Shown here in pieces: positions 27,888 through 36,600 of a stretch of 64,000 nt of DNA. The DNA comes from Chitinophaga oryzae. Its GTDB lineage: Bacteria > Bacteroidota > Bacteroidia > Chitinophagales > Chitinophagaceae. The translations under genes were made by a program, and so were the position numbers. Every line of letters starts with the position of its first letter. The first letter of the stretch is position 1. Below the pieces are notes generated by a model. That model saw only the letters and a program-made list of their open reading frames with translations. It had not been told where the DNA came from and did not search any database. Where the stretch lies: NCBI RefSeq assembly GCF_012516375.2, contig NZ_CP051204.2, positions 7,626,001-7,690,000 of the forward strand, read 5' to 3'.

Positions 27888-27899
27888 GAATAATTATTC
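27888..27899. promoter_or_regulatory. Second copy of the TetR-type operator, upstream of the universal stress gene
   Basis: GAATAATTATTC is a perfect 12-base palindrome differing in one base from the site at 27273, with matching flanks (CCGAAT...TTCAC against GCGAAT...TTCAC). It is centred about 25 bases before the start codon at 27919. Confidence 0.6.
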
Positions 27900-27918
27900 A
27901 CACATAAATACACCGCAT

Positions 27919-28356
27919 ATGGCAGAAATATTGATCGCAGTCGACCTGAGTCCATTCTCTGAACAGGTGATCAGCACCGGCGTAGAACTGGCAGAAAAAA
28001 TGCACGCCGCCGTTTCGCTGTTCACCGTGATCGAAATCGGTATTGGCCTCGGCCTGCCGGAAGCCGGGCCCGTATTTACCGATGACATACAAGGCAGGAT
28101 CAAAGAAGCAGAAGACATTCTTCAGACGTACAAAGAAAAGTACCCTACTGCCAATATCAACATCCGTGTAACGACCGGCAACCCGAAAAACGAAACACTG
28201 GATGAAGCCCACAACGGGCAGACGGCCATTCTCGTGGTAGGCACCCACGGGCGCACCGGTCTCAATCACATGCTGGTAGGCAGCACGGCGGAATATATTA
28301 TCCGTCACGCCCGCATACCCGTACTCGTGGTCCCCTACAACACCGACGAACACTAG
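27919..28356 (+). CDS. Universal stress protein (UspA family)
   Basis: A 145-residue cytoplasmic Usp-fold protein. It starts MAEILIAVDLSPFSEQVIST, and the ATP-binding signature GTHGRTGLNHMLVGSTAEY (G-2x-G-9x-G-S/T type) is complete near residues 108-126, followed by ARIPVLVVPY. It should bind nucleotide, and such proteins modulate stress tolerance in ways that differ between species. It lies 46 bases after the TetR gene behind a palindromic site, and a terminator follows, so the two genes form a small regulated unit. Confidence 0.93.
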   Translation: MAEILIAVDLSPFSEQVISTGVELAEKMHAAVSLFTVIEIGIGLGLPEAGPVFTDDIQGRIKEAEDILQTYKEKYPTANINIRVTTGNPKNETLDEAHNGQTAILVVGTHGRTGLNHMLVGSTAEYIIRHARIPVLVVPYNTDEH

Positions 28357-28411
28357 GCAACAACACTCAACAATGATAACGCAACAGCAAACGGCCCTGT
28401 CTGTTGCAACT

Positions 28412-28440
28412 TATCCCGGCTCCGGCCGGGATATTTTTTT
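28412..28440 (+). terminator. Terminator after the universal stress gene
   Basis: Arms TATCCCGGC (28412-28420) and GCCGGGATA (28425-28433) around a TCCG loop, followed by seven T. A second stem (GCAACAG/CTGTTGC, 28381-28407) precedes it. Confidence 0.85.
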
Positions 28441-28584
28441 GCTTTTTAACCTAACGGGAAAGCTTATATTTATACTGAATTAGTTATTGCAGGATCCCTG
28501 TATCCAACCTCCGCTCCCAGCCCCAAAACCGGGCCCTATACCGCTTTGTCCCCCTTATCCACTCATCCCTTAATTTTCTTGTGC

Positions 28585-30252
28585 ATGAAAAAGAACTACA
28601 CGCTTCTTCGTCTGGCAGCATTACTGCTATTCCTGCTGGCGTCCCAGACAACGTGGGCGCAGCTGAAAATCGGTGATAATCCGTCAACCATCAACAAAGC
28701 TTCTATTCTTGAACTGGAGAGCCTCCGGCAGGGCCTGCTGCTTCCCCGCATTCCGGATACCACCCTGGCGCCGCTCACCACCGCGCCCGACGGGATGATC
28801 ATCTATTTTACCGGCACACAGAGCCTCCTGGTACGCCGCGGCGGATACTGGGCCAAACTGGCCGACAGCCTTTCCGTATCCGGCAGCAGCTGGCAACTCA
28901 AAGGCAACGCGGGCACCACGTCGGCAGACTATATCGGCACATCCGACAATCAGCCCTTGTCCATCAGGACCAACGGTACCGAAGCGATCAGTATCGGCGC
29001 CAATCAGAACGTAGCCCTCAAACAGGTGCCCGCCAGCACCTCGCTGATAAGCGTACTGGTCATCGATCCGGCTACCGGCACCGTCAACCAGCGGGACCTC
29101 TCCGCTGCGGCCTTCAATGACGCCATCCGTACGCTCAACGGCGTAGCCAGACAAGGATTTACCATCAGGGCAGACACCGTCAATGCAGCCTATGGCATCA
29201 CCACCACGGCAGCAGACAGTACCATCACCATGAACGTTCCTATCGTGAACGGCACTACGCAGAAAACCGGTCTGCTTACCTACGCCGACTGGGCAAACTT
29301 CAGCAGTAAACAACAGGCCATCACCATCGGCGCTTTTATAAACACGCCGACCAACGCCAATGGCCTCGCCCTGGACCCGGCTACCGGCACCCTGCAACTG
29401 GTGGCCGCTGACGCCACCAATCCGGGCGGCGTATCGGTCACCAGCCAGACCTTCGCCGGCGTTAAAACATTCCGCGACAGCGCCAGCATGGCCGGCAACC
29501 TGGGTGTAACAGGAACCGCTTCCGTCGGCAACGGGCTGCGTGTCACCGCTGGCGGCGCCAATATCACCGGCAACGTAACCCTCGCCACCGCCCCGCCCAC
29601 CGTCAGCACCGCCACCACCAGCGTGCTTTTCCGTAATCCCGCCACCGGCGCCATCGAAAACAGGCTGGTAGACTCCAGCGCTTTCTCCGTGGGCATACGG
29701 CAGATCAACGGACAAACCGGTCCCGCCATCTCCTTCCTCACCGGTACAACCGGTACCGATGTCAACATCGACAGTACCTCCGTTACCAACCGCATCACCA
29801 TCAACGTGCCCGATGCCAGCACCACGGCACGCGGGGTGGTCAACGATTCCACGCAGACCTTTGCGGGCAACAAAACCCTGCGCGACTCCCTCGCCGTAGG
29901 CAAAGGCGCCAACATCGGCAGTGCCGCCGGCGCCAACTCCACCCTGCAGGTAAGCGGCTCCATGTCCATGAACATCCGGTCCGTCAACAGCTCCGGCAGC
30001 CTCACCGAAACAGACAACACCGTACTGGTAAACGCTTCCACCGGGTCCGTTACCATCACCCTGCCTCCCGGCACCAACATCGTTGGCCGTGTATATACCA
30101 TCAAAAAAACCGGCGGCAGCATCGACAACAGCGTAATCATCCAGCCTACCGGCGGACAGATAGAGGGTGGCAGCAATTACACCATCTACAACAACTACAC
30201 CTATGTAACCATTCAGACAGACGGCACCAACTGGTGGGTCATCAAGAAATAG
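28585..30252 (+). CDS. Exported repetitive surface protein, tail-fibre-like
   Basis: A protein of 555 residues from ATG at 28585 (MKKNYTLLRLAALLLFLLAS, signal peptide ending WAQ); an earlier in-frame ATG at 28546 would spoil the signal. The first 80 mature residues carry a motif common in Bacteroidota exported proteins: ASILELESLRQGLLLPRIPDT, APDGMIIYF and RRGGYWAKLADS. The rest is low in charge and rich in Thr, Ala, Ser, Asn and Gly, with loose repeats such as VLVIDPATGTVNQRDL / LFRNPATGAIENRLVDSSAF and SQTFAGVKTFRDS / DSTQTFAGNKTLRDS. This suggests a beta-structured fibre. The function is unknown. It is the first of three exported-protein genes in a likely operon. Confidence 0.75.
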   Translation: MKKNYTLLRLAALLLFLLASQTTWAQLKIGDNPSTINKASILELESLRQGLLLPRIPDTTLAPLTTAPDGMIIYFTGTQSLLVRRGGYWAKLADSLSVSGSSWQLKGNAGTTSADYIGTSDNQPLSIRTNGTEAISIGANQNVALKQVPASTSLISVLVIDPATGTVNQRDLSAAAFNDAIRTLNGVARQGFTIRADTVNAAYGITTTAADSTITMNVPIVNGTTQKTGLLTYADWANFSSKQQAITIGAFINTPTNANGLALDPATGTLQLVAADATNPGGVSVTSQTFAGVKTFRDSASMAGNLGVTGTASVGNGLRVTAGGANITGNVTLATAPPTVSTATTSVLFRNPATGAIENRLVDSSAFSVGIRQINGQTGPAISFLTGTTGTDVNIDSTSVTNRITINVPDASTTARGVVNDSTQTFAGNKTLRDSLAVGKGANIGSAAGANSTLQVSGSMSMNIRSVNSSGSLTETDNTVLVNASTGSVTITLPPGTNIVGRVYTIKKTGGSIDNSVIIQPTGGQIEGGSNYTIYNNYTYVTIQTDGTNWWVIKK

Positions 30253-30285
30253 ACAACGACACATTACTGGTGCTAAACTGTTATT

Positions 30286-31209
30286 ATGCTGAAAATCATA
30301 TTACATGGCTGCGCGCTCACCTGCGCGCTGTTGCTGCTGTGGCAAGGGCTGCAGGCGCAACAGCTGCTGCTGAGCGATACCGTTGCTGCCACCACCAAAT
30401 CAGCCTTGCTGGAAATAAGAGCGAAGACCCAGGGCCTGTTGCTTCCCCGTATCCAGGACACCGCTGTAGCACCGCTCTCCTCTTCTCCCGACGGCATGCT
30501 GATCTACTATATCCCTGCCAGCAGCGTGATGGTAAGACGTAACGGAGGTTGGTCGCGCCTGGCAGATAGTATAGCCGTTACCGGTAGCAGCTGGAAACTG
30601 ACCGGCAACACCGGTACTGATACACTCACTAAATTCGTCGGCACCACCGACGCTACCGGCCTGGTATTCAGGACCAACAATACCCAGCGGGTGACCATCT
30701 CCTCCACCGGTAATGTGGGCGTAGGCACCGCGACTCCTTCCGCCACCCTGCATGTCAACAGCGGCGTGGCCAATACTTCCGGCGTATTGTTACAAAACCT
30801 CACCAGCGCATCGCCGGTGACGGCCAGTGCCGCCGGTATCGGAGTGGACGCTACCGGCAAAGTGGTACGGATGGCCGCCGCACCGTTGTTTTACAACAAA
30901 AGCTCCTCCACCCCGCTGAACAATACCATAAAAATATGGGCCGATACCCTGTACAACGCAGGCGGAGGTTCGGTCACAGCCAACATCTCCAATGCCGGTT
31001 TTACCAATATCCTGAGTATTCAGGCTACTGGTTTAGGAGGTACAACAGGAGTTTCAGACGGTCCTATTCCTATCGTAGCCAGTTACACGACAACCGCTGT
31101 CAATCTGTTGATTGTCCGTGGCAACCTCGCAGTTCTGGCCATTCTGAATGGCTTGACGCAAGACACTGACAAATCACATAAAGTCTTTCTCACGGTCATC
31201 GGCTATTAG
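30286..31209 (+). CDS. Exported surface protein related to the preceding one
   Basis: A 307-residue protein with a signal peptide (MLKIILHGCALTCALLLLWQ, then GLQAQ). The N-terminal motif repeats that of its neighbour: SALLEIRAKTQGLLLPRIQDT, SPDGMLIYYIP and RRNGGWSRLADSIAVTGSSW. It also contains GNVGVGTATPSATLHVNSG, a segment typical of tail-fibre-like and cell-surface proteins in Bacteroidota. The C-terminal 100 residues are different and hydrophobic-rich (VNLLIVRGNLAVLAI). It lies 33 bases after the previous gene. Paralogy with that gene over the first 120 residues points to duplication followed by divergence. Confidence 0.72.
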   Translation: MLKIILHGCALTCALLLLWQGLQAQQLLLSDTVAATTKSALLEIRAKTQGLLLPRIQDTAVAPLSSSPDGMLIYYIPASSVMVRRNGGWSRLADSIAVTGSSWKLTGNTGTDTLTKFVGTTDATGLVFRTNNTQRVTISSTGNVGVGTATPSATLHVNSGVANTSGVLLQNLTSASPVTASAAGIGVDATGKVVRMAAAPLFYNKSSSTPLNNTIKIWADTLYNAGGGSVTANISNAGFTNILSIQATGLGGTTGVSDGPIPIVASYTTTAVNLLIVRGNLAVLAILNGLTQDTDKSHKVFLTVIGY

Positions 31210-31229
31210 CCGGCCTAAAACAATATTTT

Positions 31230-32831
31230 ATCCGGTACCTGCTCTACATATCGCTGCTATTGCTTCTTCCCGCCACCCTGGCGGGGCAGGCAGCTACATG
31301 GCTGCATCCCAATACGCGCATCGGCATCTTCGGTACAGACACCATCAGCATCTTCGGGGATATGGTCAATGAAGGCAATATCCTGTCCACCAGCGGCTCT
31401 GTAGTGAATTTCTTCGGACTACGCTGGCGTAACAGCAACAACGCGGTGATCCGTGATGAAAGCAGCGACGGCTTCAGCGCCACGGGCGGGTTATTCCGCT
31501 TCACACAGCCCGATCCGGCGCTTTACCAGCATATCACCGGCGGCTTCAGCGCTGTCATGAACACCGGGGCCAGTTTCCCCAACCTGAGTGTGGAAACATC
31601 CCCGGGCATTATCCTCGACGATCTCAGCGATCTCAAAGTGGTAAACGTACTGGATATACGAAAAGGGTATGTTTTCCTGAACGGCTGGAACCTGGTGGTA
31701 GGGCATCATACGCCGGGAGAGATCCTGCATTATTCTCCCGAACGGTTTATCGTTACCGCCGGCGGCTTCCTCTACCGCAGACAGATAGCCGCTTCCAGTG
31801 GCACCGTGGTATTTCCGGTAGGCACCCGTCCTGCCTCGTTTACACCTGCCGCCATTGCCAACAAAGGCACGATGGCCGATTTTCGTGTAGGGGTTACCGA
31901 TAGCGCCTACCAAAACCTTACCACAGGCCCTAACCTGTTGCTGACAAGCGTTAACAAAACGTGGCAGGTAGACGTATCCCAACCGGACGCTGCTATCAAC
32001 CTGTGGCTGGTGCATGGCTTCGGCGATGAAGGCCCGGTATATGAAGCTAACCGCAACACCAGCTACCTGGCCCGCTATCTGCCTTCCGGCTGGGACATCG
32101 CGGCACAGCGCGCAGCCCCTTTGTCGCCCAGCATCTTCTCCACCACCGGGCCGGACCATCAGGCGGCCTATGGCGTCAGGACATTTCAACACCTCGCGGC
32201 CACCAATTATTTCACCAGCCTGGTGGCAGAAACGGTCAACAGCCCCGAAAGAACCACGCTGCAATATTTTGAAGCCACCCGCAGCAACACCAACGCCGAC
32301 AGCGTGCAGCTGCACTGGATCACCGGCCGGGAGTACTTCTGCGCCGGCTTCACCGTGGAACGTAAATACGCCGGTACCAATAACTTCGATTCCATCGGGT
32401 TCGTGAAAAGCAGCTCCCCCGGCGGCATCAGTTACTTCCCTGTTGGCTACGCAAGCACTGATTATCAACCCAATGATAAATTTATTTTCTACCGGCTGAA
32501 AGTCAGCATGACCGATGGAAGCTTCTTCTACGGGCCCGTGCGCCTCGTGAAAGGTAAAAACGAACGAGGTGATATTACCGTGTGGCCCAACCCCGTCCGC
32601 GGCCGTGTAGTGCACATTTACTACGGCGCCGGCGTACATGTGAAAGCCATCGCACTGCTGGATGTTCCCGGCAGGCGTATCCTGACAAAGGAATACCGGC
32701 AACCGCTGCCCACCCGCAATTATTATGAACTGGATATTCCTTCTTATCTCGCCAGGGGCATCTATTTTTTACAGTTCCTCGATGAAAACGGGCAAACGAT
32801 ACATACCGAAAAAATTGTCCTGATGGAATAG
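31230..32831 (+). CDS. Type IX secretion cargo protein with C-terminal sorting domain; start codon unclear
   Basis: The frame is open from about 31182. The first ordinary start (TTG 31260) falls inside the hydrophobic core of the signal peptide. Starting at ATC 31230 gives a complete signal peptide (residues read RYLLYISLLLLLPATLAGQA after the start), so I place the start there with low certainty; CTG 31239 is another option. The mature part begins ATWLHPNTRIGIFGTDTIS and has beta-rich segments. The C-terminus (VWPNPVRGRVVHIYYG, then YLARGIYFLQF and EKIVLME) is a type A T9SS sorting domain, so the protein is exported across the outer membrane and probably surface bound. It follows the two fibre-like genes. 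Confidence 0.7.
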   Translation: MRYLLYISLLLLLPATLAGQAATWLHPNTRIGIFGTDTISIFGDMVNEGNILSTSGSVVNFFGLRWRNSNNAVIRDESSDGFSATGGLFRFTQPDPALYQHITGGFSAVMNTGASFPNLSVETSPGIILDDLSDLKVVNVLDIRKGYVFLNGWNLVVGHHTPGEILHYSPERFIVTAGGFLYRRQIAASSGTVVFPVGTRPASFTPAAIANKGTMADFRVGVTDSAYQNLTTGPNLLLTSVNKTWQVDVSQPDAAINLWLVHGFGDEGPVYEANRNTSYLARYLPSGWDIAAQRAAPLSPSIFSTTGPDHQAAYGVRTFQHLAATNYFTSLVAETVNSPERTTLQYFEATRSNTNADSVQLHWITGREYFCAGFTVERKYAGTNNFDSIGFVKSSSPGGISYFPVGYASTDYQPNDKFIFYRLKVSMTDGSFFYGPVRLVKGKNERGDITVWPNPVRGRVVHIYYGAGVHVKAIALLDVPGRRILTKEYRQPLPTRNYYELDIPSYLARGIYFLQFLDENGQTIHTEKIVLME

Positions 32832-32887
32832 ACATTAAAATACGCTTAAACTCTCTGCTATACGCGCCTTACACCAAAGTACAGGGT

Positions 32888-32895
32888 TAACTTTG
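32888..32895 (+). promoter_or_regulatory. Candidate -7 box for mprF
   Basis: TAACTTTG matches TAnnTTTG exactly, 35 bases before the mprF start. No TTTG is seen at the -33 distance. It is flanked by two GGTTAAC copies (32886-32891 region and 32899 region). Confidence 0.35.
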
Positions 32896-32930
32896 TGGGT
32901 TAACGACAAAATCAAGTATTACCATTTACC

Positions 32931-35516
32931 ATGCCTTTTGAAAAAAAGATCCTGTCTGCTGCTTTTCTGCGCAAGCTCCACTGGAAGGAGATGCTGGCCT
33001 TATTATTCATTCTGTTAGCGATTTATTTTTTCCGTTCCCAGCGTCATGAACTGAAATCACTGGTGCCCGCCGTTGAACGGGCCGACCGGGTATGGGCGAT
33101 GATCGGCATAGCCATCACCGGTGTGTACATACTGCTGCAGGCGCTCATGTACGTGTTCAGTTTCCGTGCTGTCGGCGCCCGCCTCAGCCCTTATCTGGGT
33201 ACTGAATTATTCCTGAAACGCAACCTGTTGTCCGTATTCCTGCCGGCCGGCGGTATCAGTTCGCTGGCCTATGTGCCGCAAAGCCTGCGCCGGTCGCAGT
33301 TACACAAACAGCAGATACATCAGGCATCCGGCATTTATGGCTTTATCGGTATCCTGTCTGTTTTCCTGGTGGGCATTCCGGTGGTGATGTATGCCATGCT
33401 GCATACCGGCAGCATGAAAGATGCCGCCTGGGGCCTCGCCGCCATCTGCGTATTGCTGGGTGCGGTAGTAGGGCTGGTACGGTCCATGCAAACCAAAGGT
33501 AAAGCTTACCGGCTGCTGATCCGGTATTTCCCGGCTACTGCGCACAAGGTGGATGAAATGTTTACCTTCCGGTTGTCACTTCCTTCCTTTACCTACACTG
33601 TTCTCGCATCTGTACTGATAGAAGTGGCCGGCGTGGCGCATCTCTACCTGAGCATGCTGGCCACCGGCGTCACGCCCTCGCTGGAAGCCGCCTGTGTGGG
33701 TTATATCGTTGCGACCATCTTCCTGATCATCTCTCCGTTTTTACGGGGACTGGGCGCCATTGAGCTGTCACTCGCTTACCTGCTCAGCAACTATGGCTAC
33801 AGCACGCTGGAGGCATTGGAAATCACTTTATTATTCCGCCTGTTTGAATTCTGGCTGCCGCTGGCGGCCGGCATGGTGGCCTTTGCGCTGAAAGGCCGCG
33901 ACCTGGTTCTGCGATTGCTGCCGCCCATCCTGATTTTCCTGTTGGGTATGGTCAATATCTTCTCCGTACTGACGCCACCGTTAGCCTACCGTATGCATCT
34001 GCTGCGGGCCTATATTCCCGGTACGTCTATCCATGCATCCAACCTGCTGGTGGTATTTTCGGGGCTGGTACTGCTGGTTACCGCCACGTTTCTTTTCAGA
34101 GGGCTGCGCAGTGCTTGGATCGTGGCGTTGTCGGTATCGCTGATATCTGTACTGGGGCACATCGGCAAAGCGCTCGACTACGAAGAGGCCAGCCTTGCGC
34201 TGGTGACCAGTATCCTGCTGCTGATCACCGCCCGGCAGTACCGTGTAAAAAGCAATCCGCAACTGGTGAACATCGGCGTTGTTACGGCCGTCGCTACCTT
34301 CCTGCTGGTGCTGCTTTTCGGCACCATCGGTTTCTATTTCCTGAACGTGCGGCACTTTGGTATTGACTTTACGCTGCAACAGTCGCTGCGCCATGCATTT
34401 CACTGTTTTATGCTGCTGGAAGACGATGGATTGCAACCGGTAACGCGGTTTGCGCGGGAATTTATGTCGGCCATCCGGGTATTGGGCGTGAGTTCATGGG
34501 CTTTCCTGTTCTATACCGTTATCCGTCCTTACCTGCCTGTATCCGGACATAACAACAGTTCTGCAGAGAAGGCCCGCTTCTACCTGAGCCAGTATGGTGA
34601 TTCACCGATGGATTATTTTAAAGTGGGAGACGACAAGATACTGTATGTATCGGACCAGTATGAAGGTTTTATCGCTTACCGGGTGGCCAGCAGTTTTGCG
34701 ATTGTGCTGGAAGAACCGGTTTGCAGCGAAGACAATAAACTGTTGCTGCTGGAGGAGTTTGAACAACAATGTAAGAAAATGGGCCTGCGGCCTGCTTTTT
34801 ACCGGGTAGATGAAGACAGCACTTATTATTTCAGCCAGCTGAAGAAGAAAAAAATGCTGATTGGGCAGGAAGCCATTATGGATATCCGTGATTTTACGCT
34901 GAGTGGCAAGGATAAAAAATCGCTGCGTAATGCGCTCAACAGCCTGGCCAACAAGGGTTATGTGACCCAACTGCACGCAGCGCCGCAATCTGCGGCCATG
35001 TTATCCGCCCTGAAGGAAGTGAGCGATGAGTGGCTGGAGCAATATGAAGTCAAAGAAATGACGTTTTCACAGGGGCTTTTCGATGTGGATGCCATGCGGG
35101 ACCAGGATGTGATCACGGTGACGGATGCCGATGGCAGGATTGCAGCGTTCCTTAATATCATCCCTGATTACGCGCCGGGAGAATGCACCTATGACCTGAT
35201 CCGCAAGCGCACCAATGCGCCCGGCGGGGTAATGGATGCGCTGATTATTGCGCTGATACAGGATGCGCAGGCCAAAGACCTGCAATACCTCAACCTGGGG
35301 ATGGTGCCGATGTCCGGTATCAGTCAGCCGGAGAACACGGCAGAAAAGATGGTAAAGTACGCCTATGAAAAGCTGCGTTTCTTCCGTCATTACCAGGGGT
35401 TACGCGAGTTCAAGGATAAATATGCCACGATGTGGACCAACAAGTACCTGATTTACGAACACGATTTTGATCTGATCCAGTTGCCGGCGGCGCTGAGTAA
35501 GGTGATGCAGCCCTGA
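32931..35516 (+). CDS. mprF: Bifunctional lysylphosphatidylglycerol flippase/synthetase, MprF-like
   Basis: An 861-residue inner-membrane protein. The N-terminal part (about 20-540) has some 12-14 hydrophobic segments, including FLPAGGISSLAYVPQSLRRSQ, FLIISPFLRGLGAIELSLAYLL and LRRGL-type loops of the MprF flippase. The C-terminal 300 residues are the DUF2156 transferase domain: ARFYLSQYGDSPMDYFKVGDDK, AYRVASSFAIVLEEPVCS, TYDLIRKRTNAPGGVMDALI and LQYLNLGMVPMSG. The enzyme family transfers an amino acid (often Lys) from tRNA to phosphatidylglycerol and flips the product outward, lowering surface charge and raising resistance to cationic peptides. The amino acid used is not readable from sequence. 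A VirJ/AcvB-like gene follows by 44 bases. Confidence 0.93.
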   Translation: MPFEKKILSAAFLRKLHWKEMLALLFILLAIYFFRSQRHELKSLVPAVERADRVWAMIGIAITGVYILLQALMYVFSFRAVGARLSPYLGTELFLKRNLLSVFLPAGGISSLAYVPQSLRRSQLHKQQIHQASGIYGFIGILSVFLVGIPVVMYAMLHTGSMKDAAWGLAAICVLLGAVVGLVRSMQTKGKAYRLLIRYFPATAHKVDEMFTFRLSLPSFTYTVLASVLIEVAGVAHLYLSMLATGVTPSLEAACVGYIVATIFLIISPFLRGLGAIELSLAYLLSNYGYSTLEALEITLLFRLFEFWLPLAAGMVAFALKGRDLVLRLLPPILIFLLGMVNIFSVLTPPLAYRMHLLRAYIPGTSIHASNLLVVFSGLVLLVTATFLFRGLRSAWIVALSVSLISVLGHIGKALDYEEASLALVTSILLLITARQYRVKSNPQLVNIGVVTAVATFLLVLLFGTIGFYFLNVRHFGIDFTLQQSLRHAFHCFMLLEDDGLQPVTRFAREFMSAIRVLGVSSWAFLFYTVIRPYLPVSGHNNSSAEKARFYLSQYGDSPMDYFKVGDDKILYVSDQYEGFIAYRVASSFAIVLEEPVCSEDNKLLLLEEFEQQCKKMGLRPAFYRVDEDSTYYFSQLKKKKMLIGQEAIMDIRDFTLSGKDKKSLRNALNSLANKGYVTQLHAAPQSAAMLSALKEVSDEWLEQYEVKEMTFSQGLFDVDAMRDQDVITVTDADGRIAAFLNIIPDYAPGECTYDLIRKRTNAPGGVMDALIIALIQDAQAKDLQYLNLGMVPMSGISQPENTAEKMVKYAYEKLRFFRHYQGLREFKDKYATMWTNKYLIYEHDFDLIQLPAALSKVMQP

Positions 35517-35560
35517 GGCCGGAACAGATTTTGATTGGGAGGAAGGAGATATTTTTGTAT

Positions 35561-36253
35561 ATGCTATCCGGATATTTATTACAGACAGGCCGTTGGTGGC
35601 TGATGGGATTACTGATATGTTTGGCTTTACAGTCGACGGCGCAGAGCAATGTGAACAAGTTGCCCGTGCTGGTAAAAGCACCGGCGGCGGGCAGCACTGC
35701 TCCGCTGATTCTTTATATTACCGGTGATGGCGGGATGAAGAAGTTTTCCGTCAACATGCTGGATGCCTTCCAGCAGCACAACTACCCGGTGGTGGCATTA
35801 AATGCCCTGAAATATTTCTGGAACAGGAAAACGGCGCAGCAGGCGGCGGCGGATGTGGCAGCGTTGATCCGCCACTACCAGTCGGCCTGGAGCGTCAGTC
35901 ATGGCGTAATCCTGATGGGTTATTCCCTGGGCGCCGATGTGTTGCCTTTCATCTACAATCAGTTACCGGAAGATGTGTCTGCGCAGGTGACGCAGGTTGT
36001 TTTTTTATCGCCCTCCCGGTTTACCGATATGGAAGTTCATATTTCTGATATGCTGGGACGTTCGTCCAATAAGGGGATGAACGTCACAGCAGAGATCAAC
36101 CGCATTAGCGGCAAGCCTGTATTGCTGGTATTCGGGCGGGGGAGAAAGATTTTAACCTGGCCGATCTTACGATACCACATTACAGGAAGCTGGTATTACC
36201 TGGCGGGCATACTTATGATGAAGATGCCAACGGGGTGGCGGACAAAATTTTAA
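35561..36253 (+). CDS. VirJ/AcvB-like periplasmic hydrolase, C-terminus frameshifted
   Basis: From ATG 35561 (a GGAAGGAGAT ribosome-binding-like stretch precedes it) the protein has a signal peptide ending STAQ. It then shows the VirJ family pattern: LILYITGDGGMKKFSVNMLD, YPVVALNALKYFWNRKTAQQ and LMGYSLGADVLPF with nucleophile at about Ser122. After GKPVLLVFG the frame becomes nonsense (RGRKILTWPIL). One base over, the family ending reads DFNLADLTIPHYRKLVLPGG, HTYDEDANGVADKILTAIR, stopping at 36267. A single base is missing in the G-rich run 36134-36142. As written, the catalytic His is lost. In Agrobacterium, AcvB hydrolyses lysyl-phosphatidylglycerol made by the MprF homolog LpiA, so the pairing here is meaningful. 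Confidence 0.8.
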   Translation: MLSGYLLQTGRWWLMGLLICLALQSTAQSNVNKLPVLVKAPAAGSTAPLILYITGDGGMKKFSVNMLDAFQQHNYPVVALNALKYFWNRKTAQQAAADVAALIRHYQSAWSVSHGVILMGYSLGADVLPFIYNQLPEDVSAQVTQVVFLSPSRFTDMEVHISDMLGRSSNKGMNVTAEINRISGKPVLLVFGRGRKILTWPILRYHITGSWYYLAGILMMKMPTGWRTKF

Positions 36254-36600
36254 CGGCTATCCGGTAGTTCGTTTAATGCCGGTGAGTTGCCGGCCATGGC
36301 GGCGGCCAGCGGCAGCAGTGCCTGGGCGTTGACCGGTATCCTGACATCGCCGATCAGGACATGATCGTCCCCCAGATGGGTGATATGACGATAGGCCACA
36401 ACATACCACTGATGCACGCGCAGGAAGGCAGACGTGGGCAGCTGCGACATGATCCAGTCGAGTGTTTCCGTAGTCACGAGGCGTTTATCCTGCAGATGCA
36501 GCAGGATGTGGTCGTTCATCACTTCGAGGTATTGCAGTTCGTCGTACGGTATCTTTTCGTGCTGATCACCGCAGCGAAGCATAAAATAATTACGGGACAT
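36250..36600 (-). CDS. Stand-alone LytTR DNA-binding protein
   Basis: A 116-residue protein made almost entirely of a LytTR domain: KIPYDELQYLEVMNDHILLHL, LVTTETLDWIMSQLPTSAFLRVHQWYVV and VLIGDVRIPVNAQALLPLA. LytTR proteins bind direct repeats upstream of target promoters. The usual receiver or membrane sensor is missing, as in several single-domain Bacteroidota members. It is convergent with the virJ-like gene: its last bases overlap that gene's stop, and by 18 bases the corrected reading frame. Targets are unknown. Confidence 0.88.
   Translation of the reverse strand: MSRNYFMLRCGDQHEKIPYDELQYLEVMNDHILLHLQDKRLVTTETLDWIMSQLPTSAFLRVHQWYVVAYRHITHLGDDHVLIGDVRIPVNAQALLPLAAAMAGNSPALNELPDSR

Noticed and set aside
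28684..30264. A 526-codon minus-strand frame opposite the fibre-like gene
   Set aside because: It is a shadow of the Thr/Ala/Gly-rich plus-strand gene. Its translation is Gly/Val/Asp repetitive without a signal, and the plus-strand gene has a clear signal peptide and family motifs.
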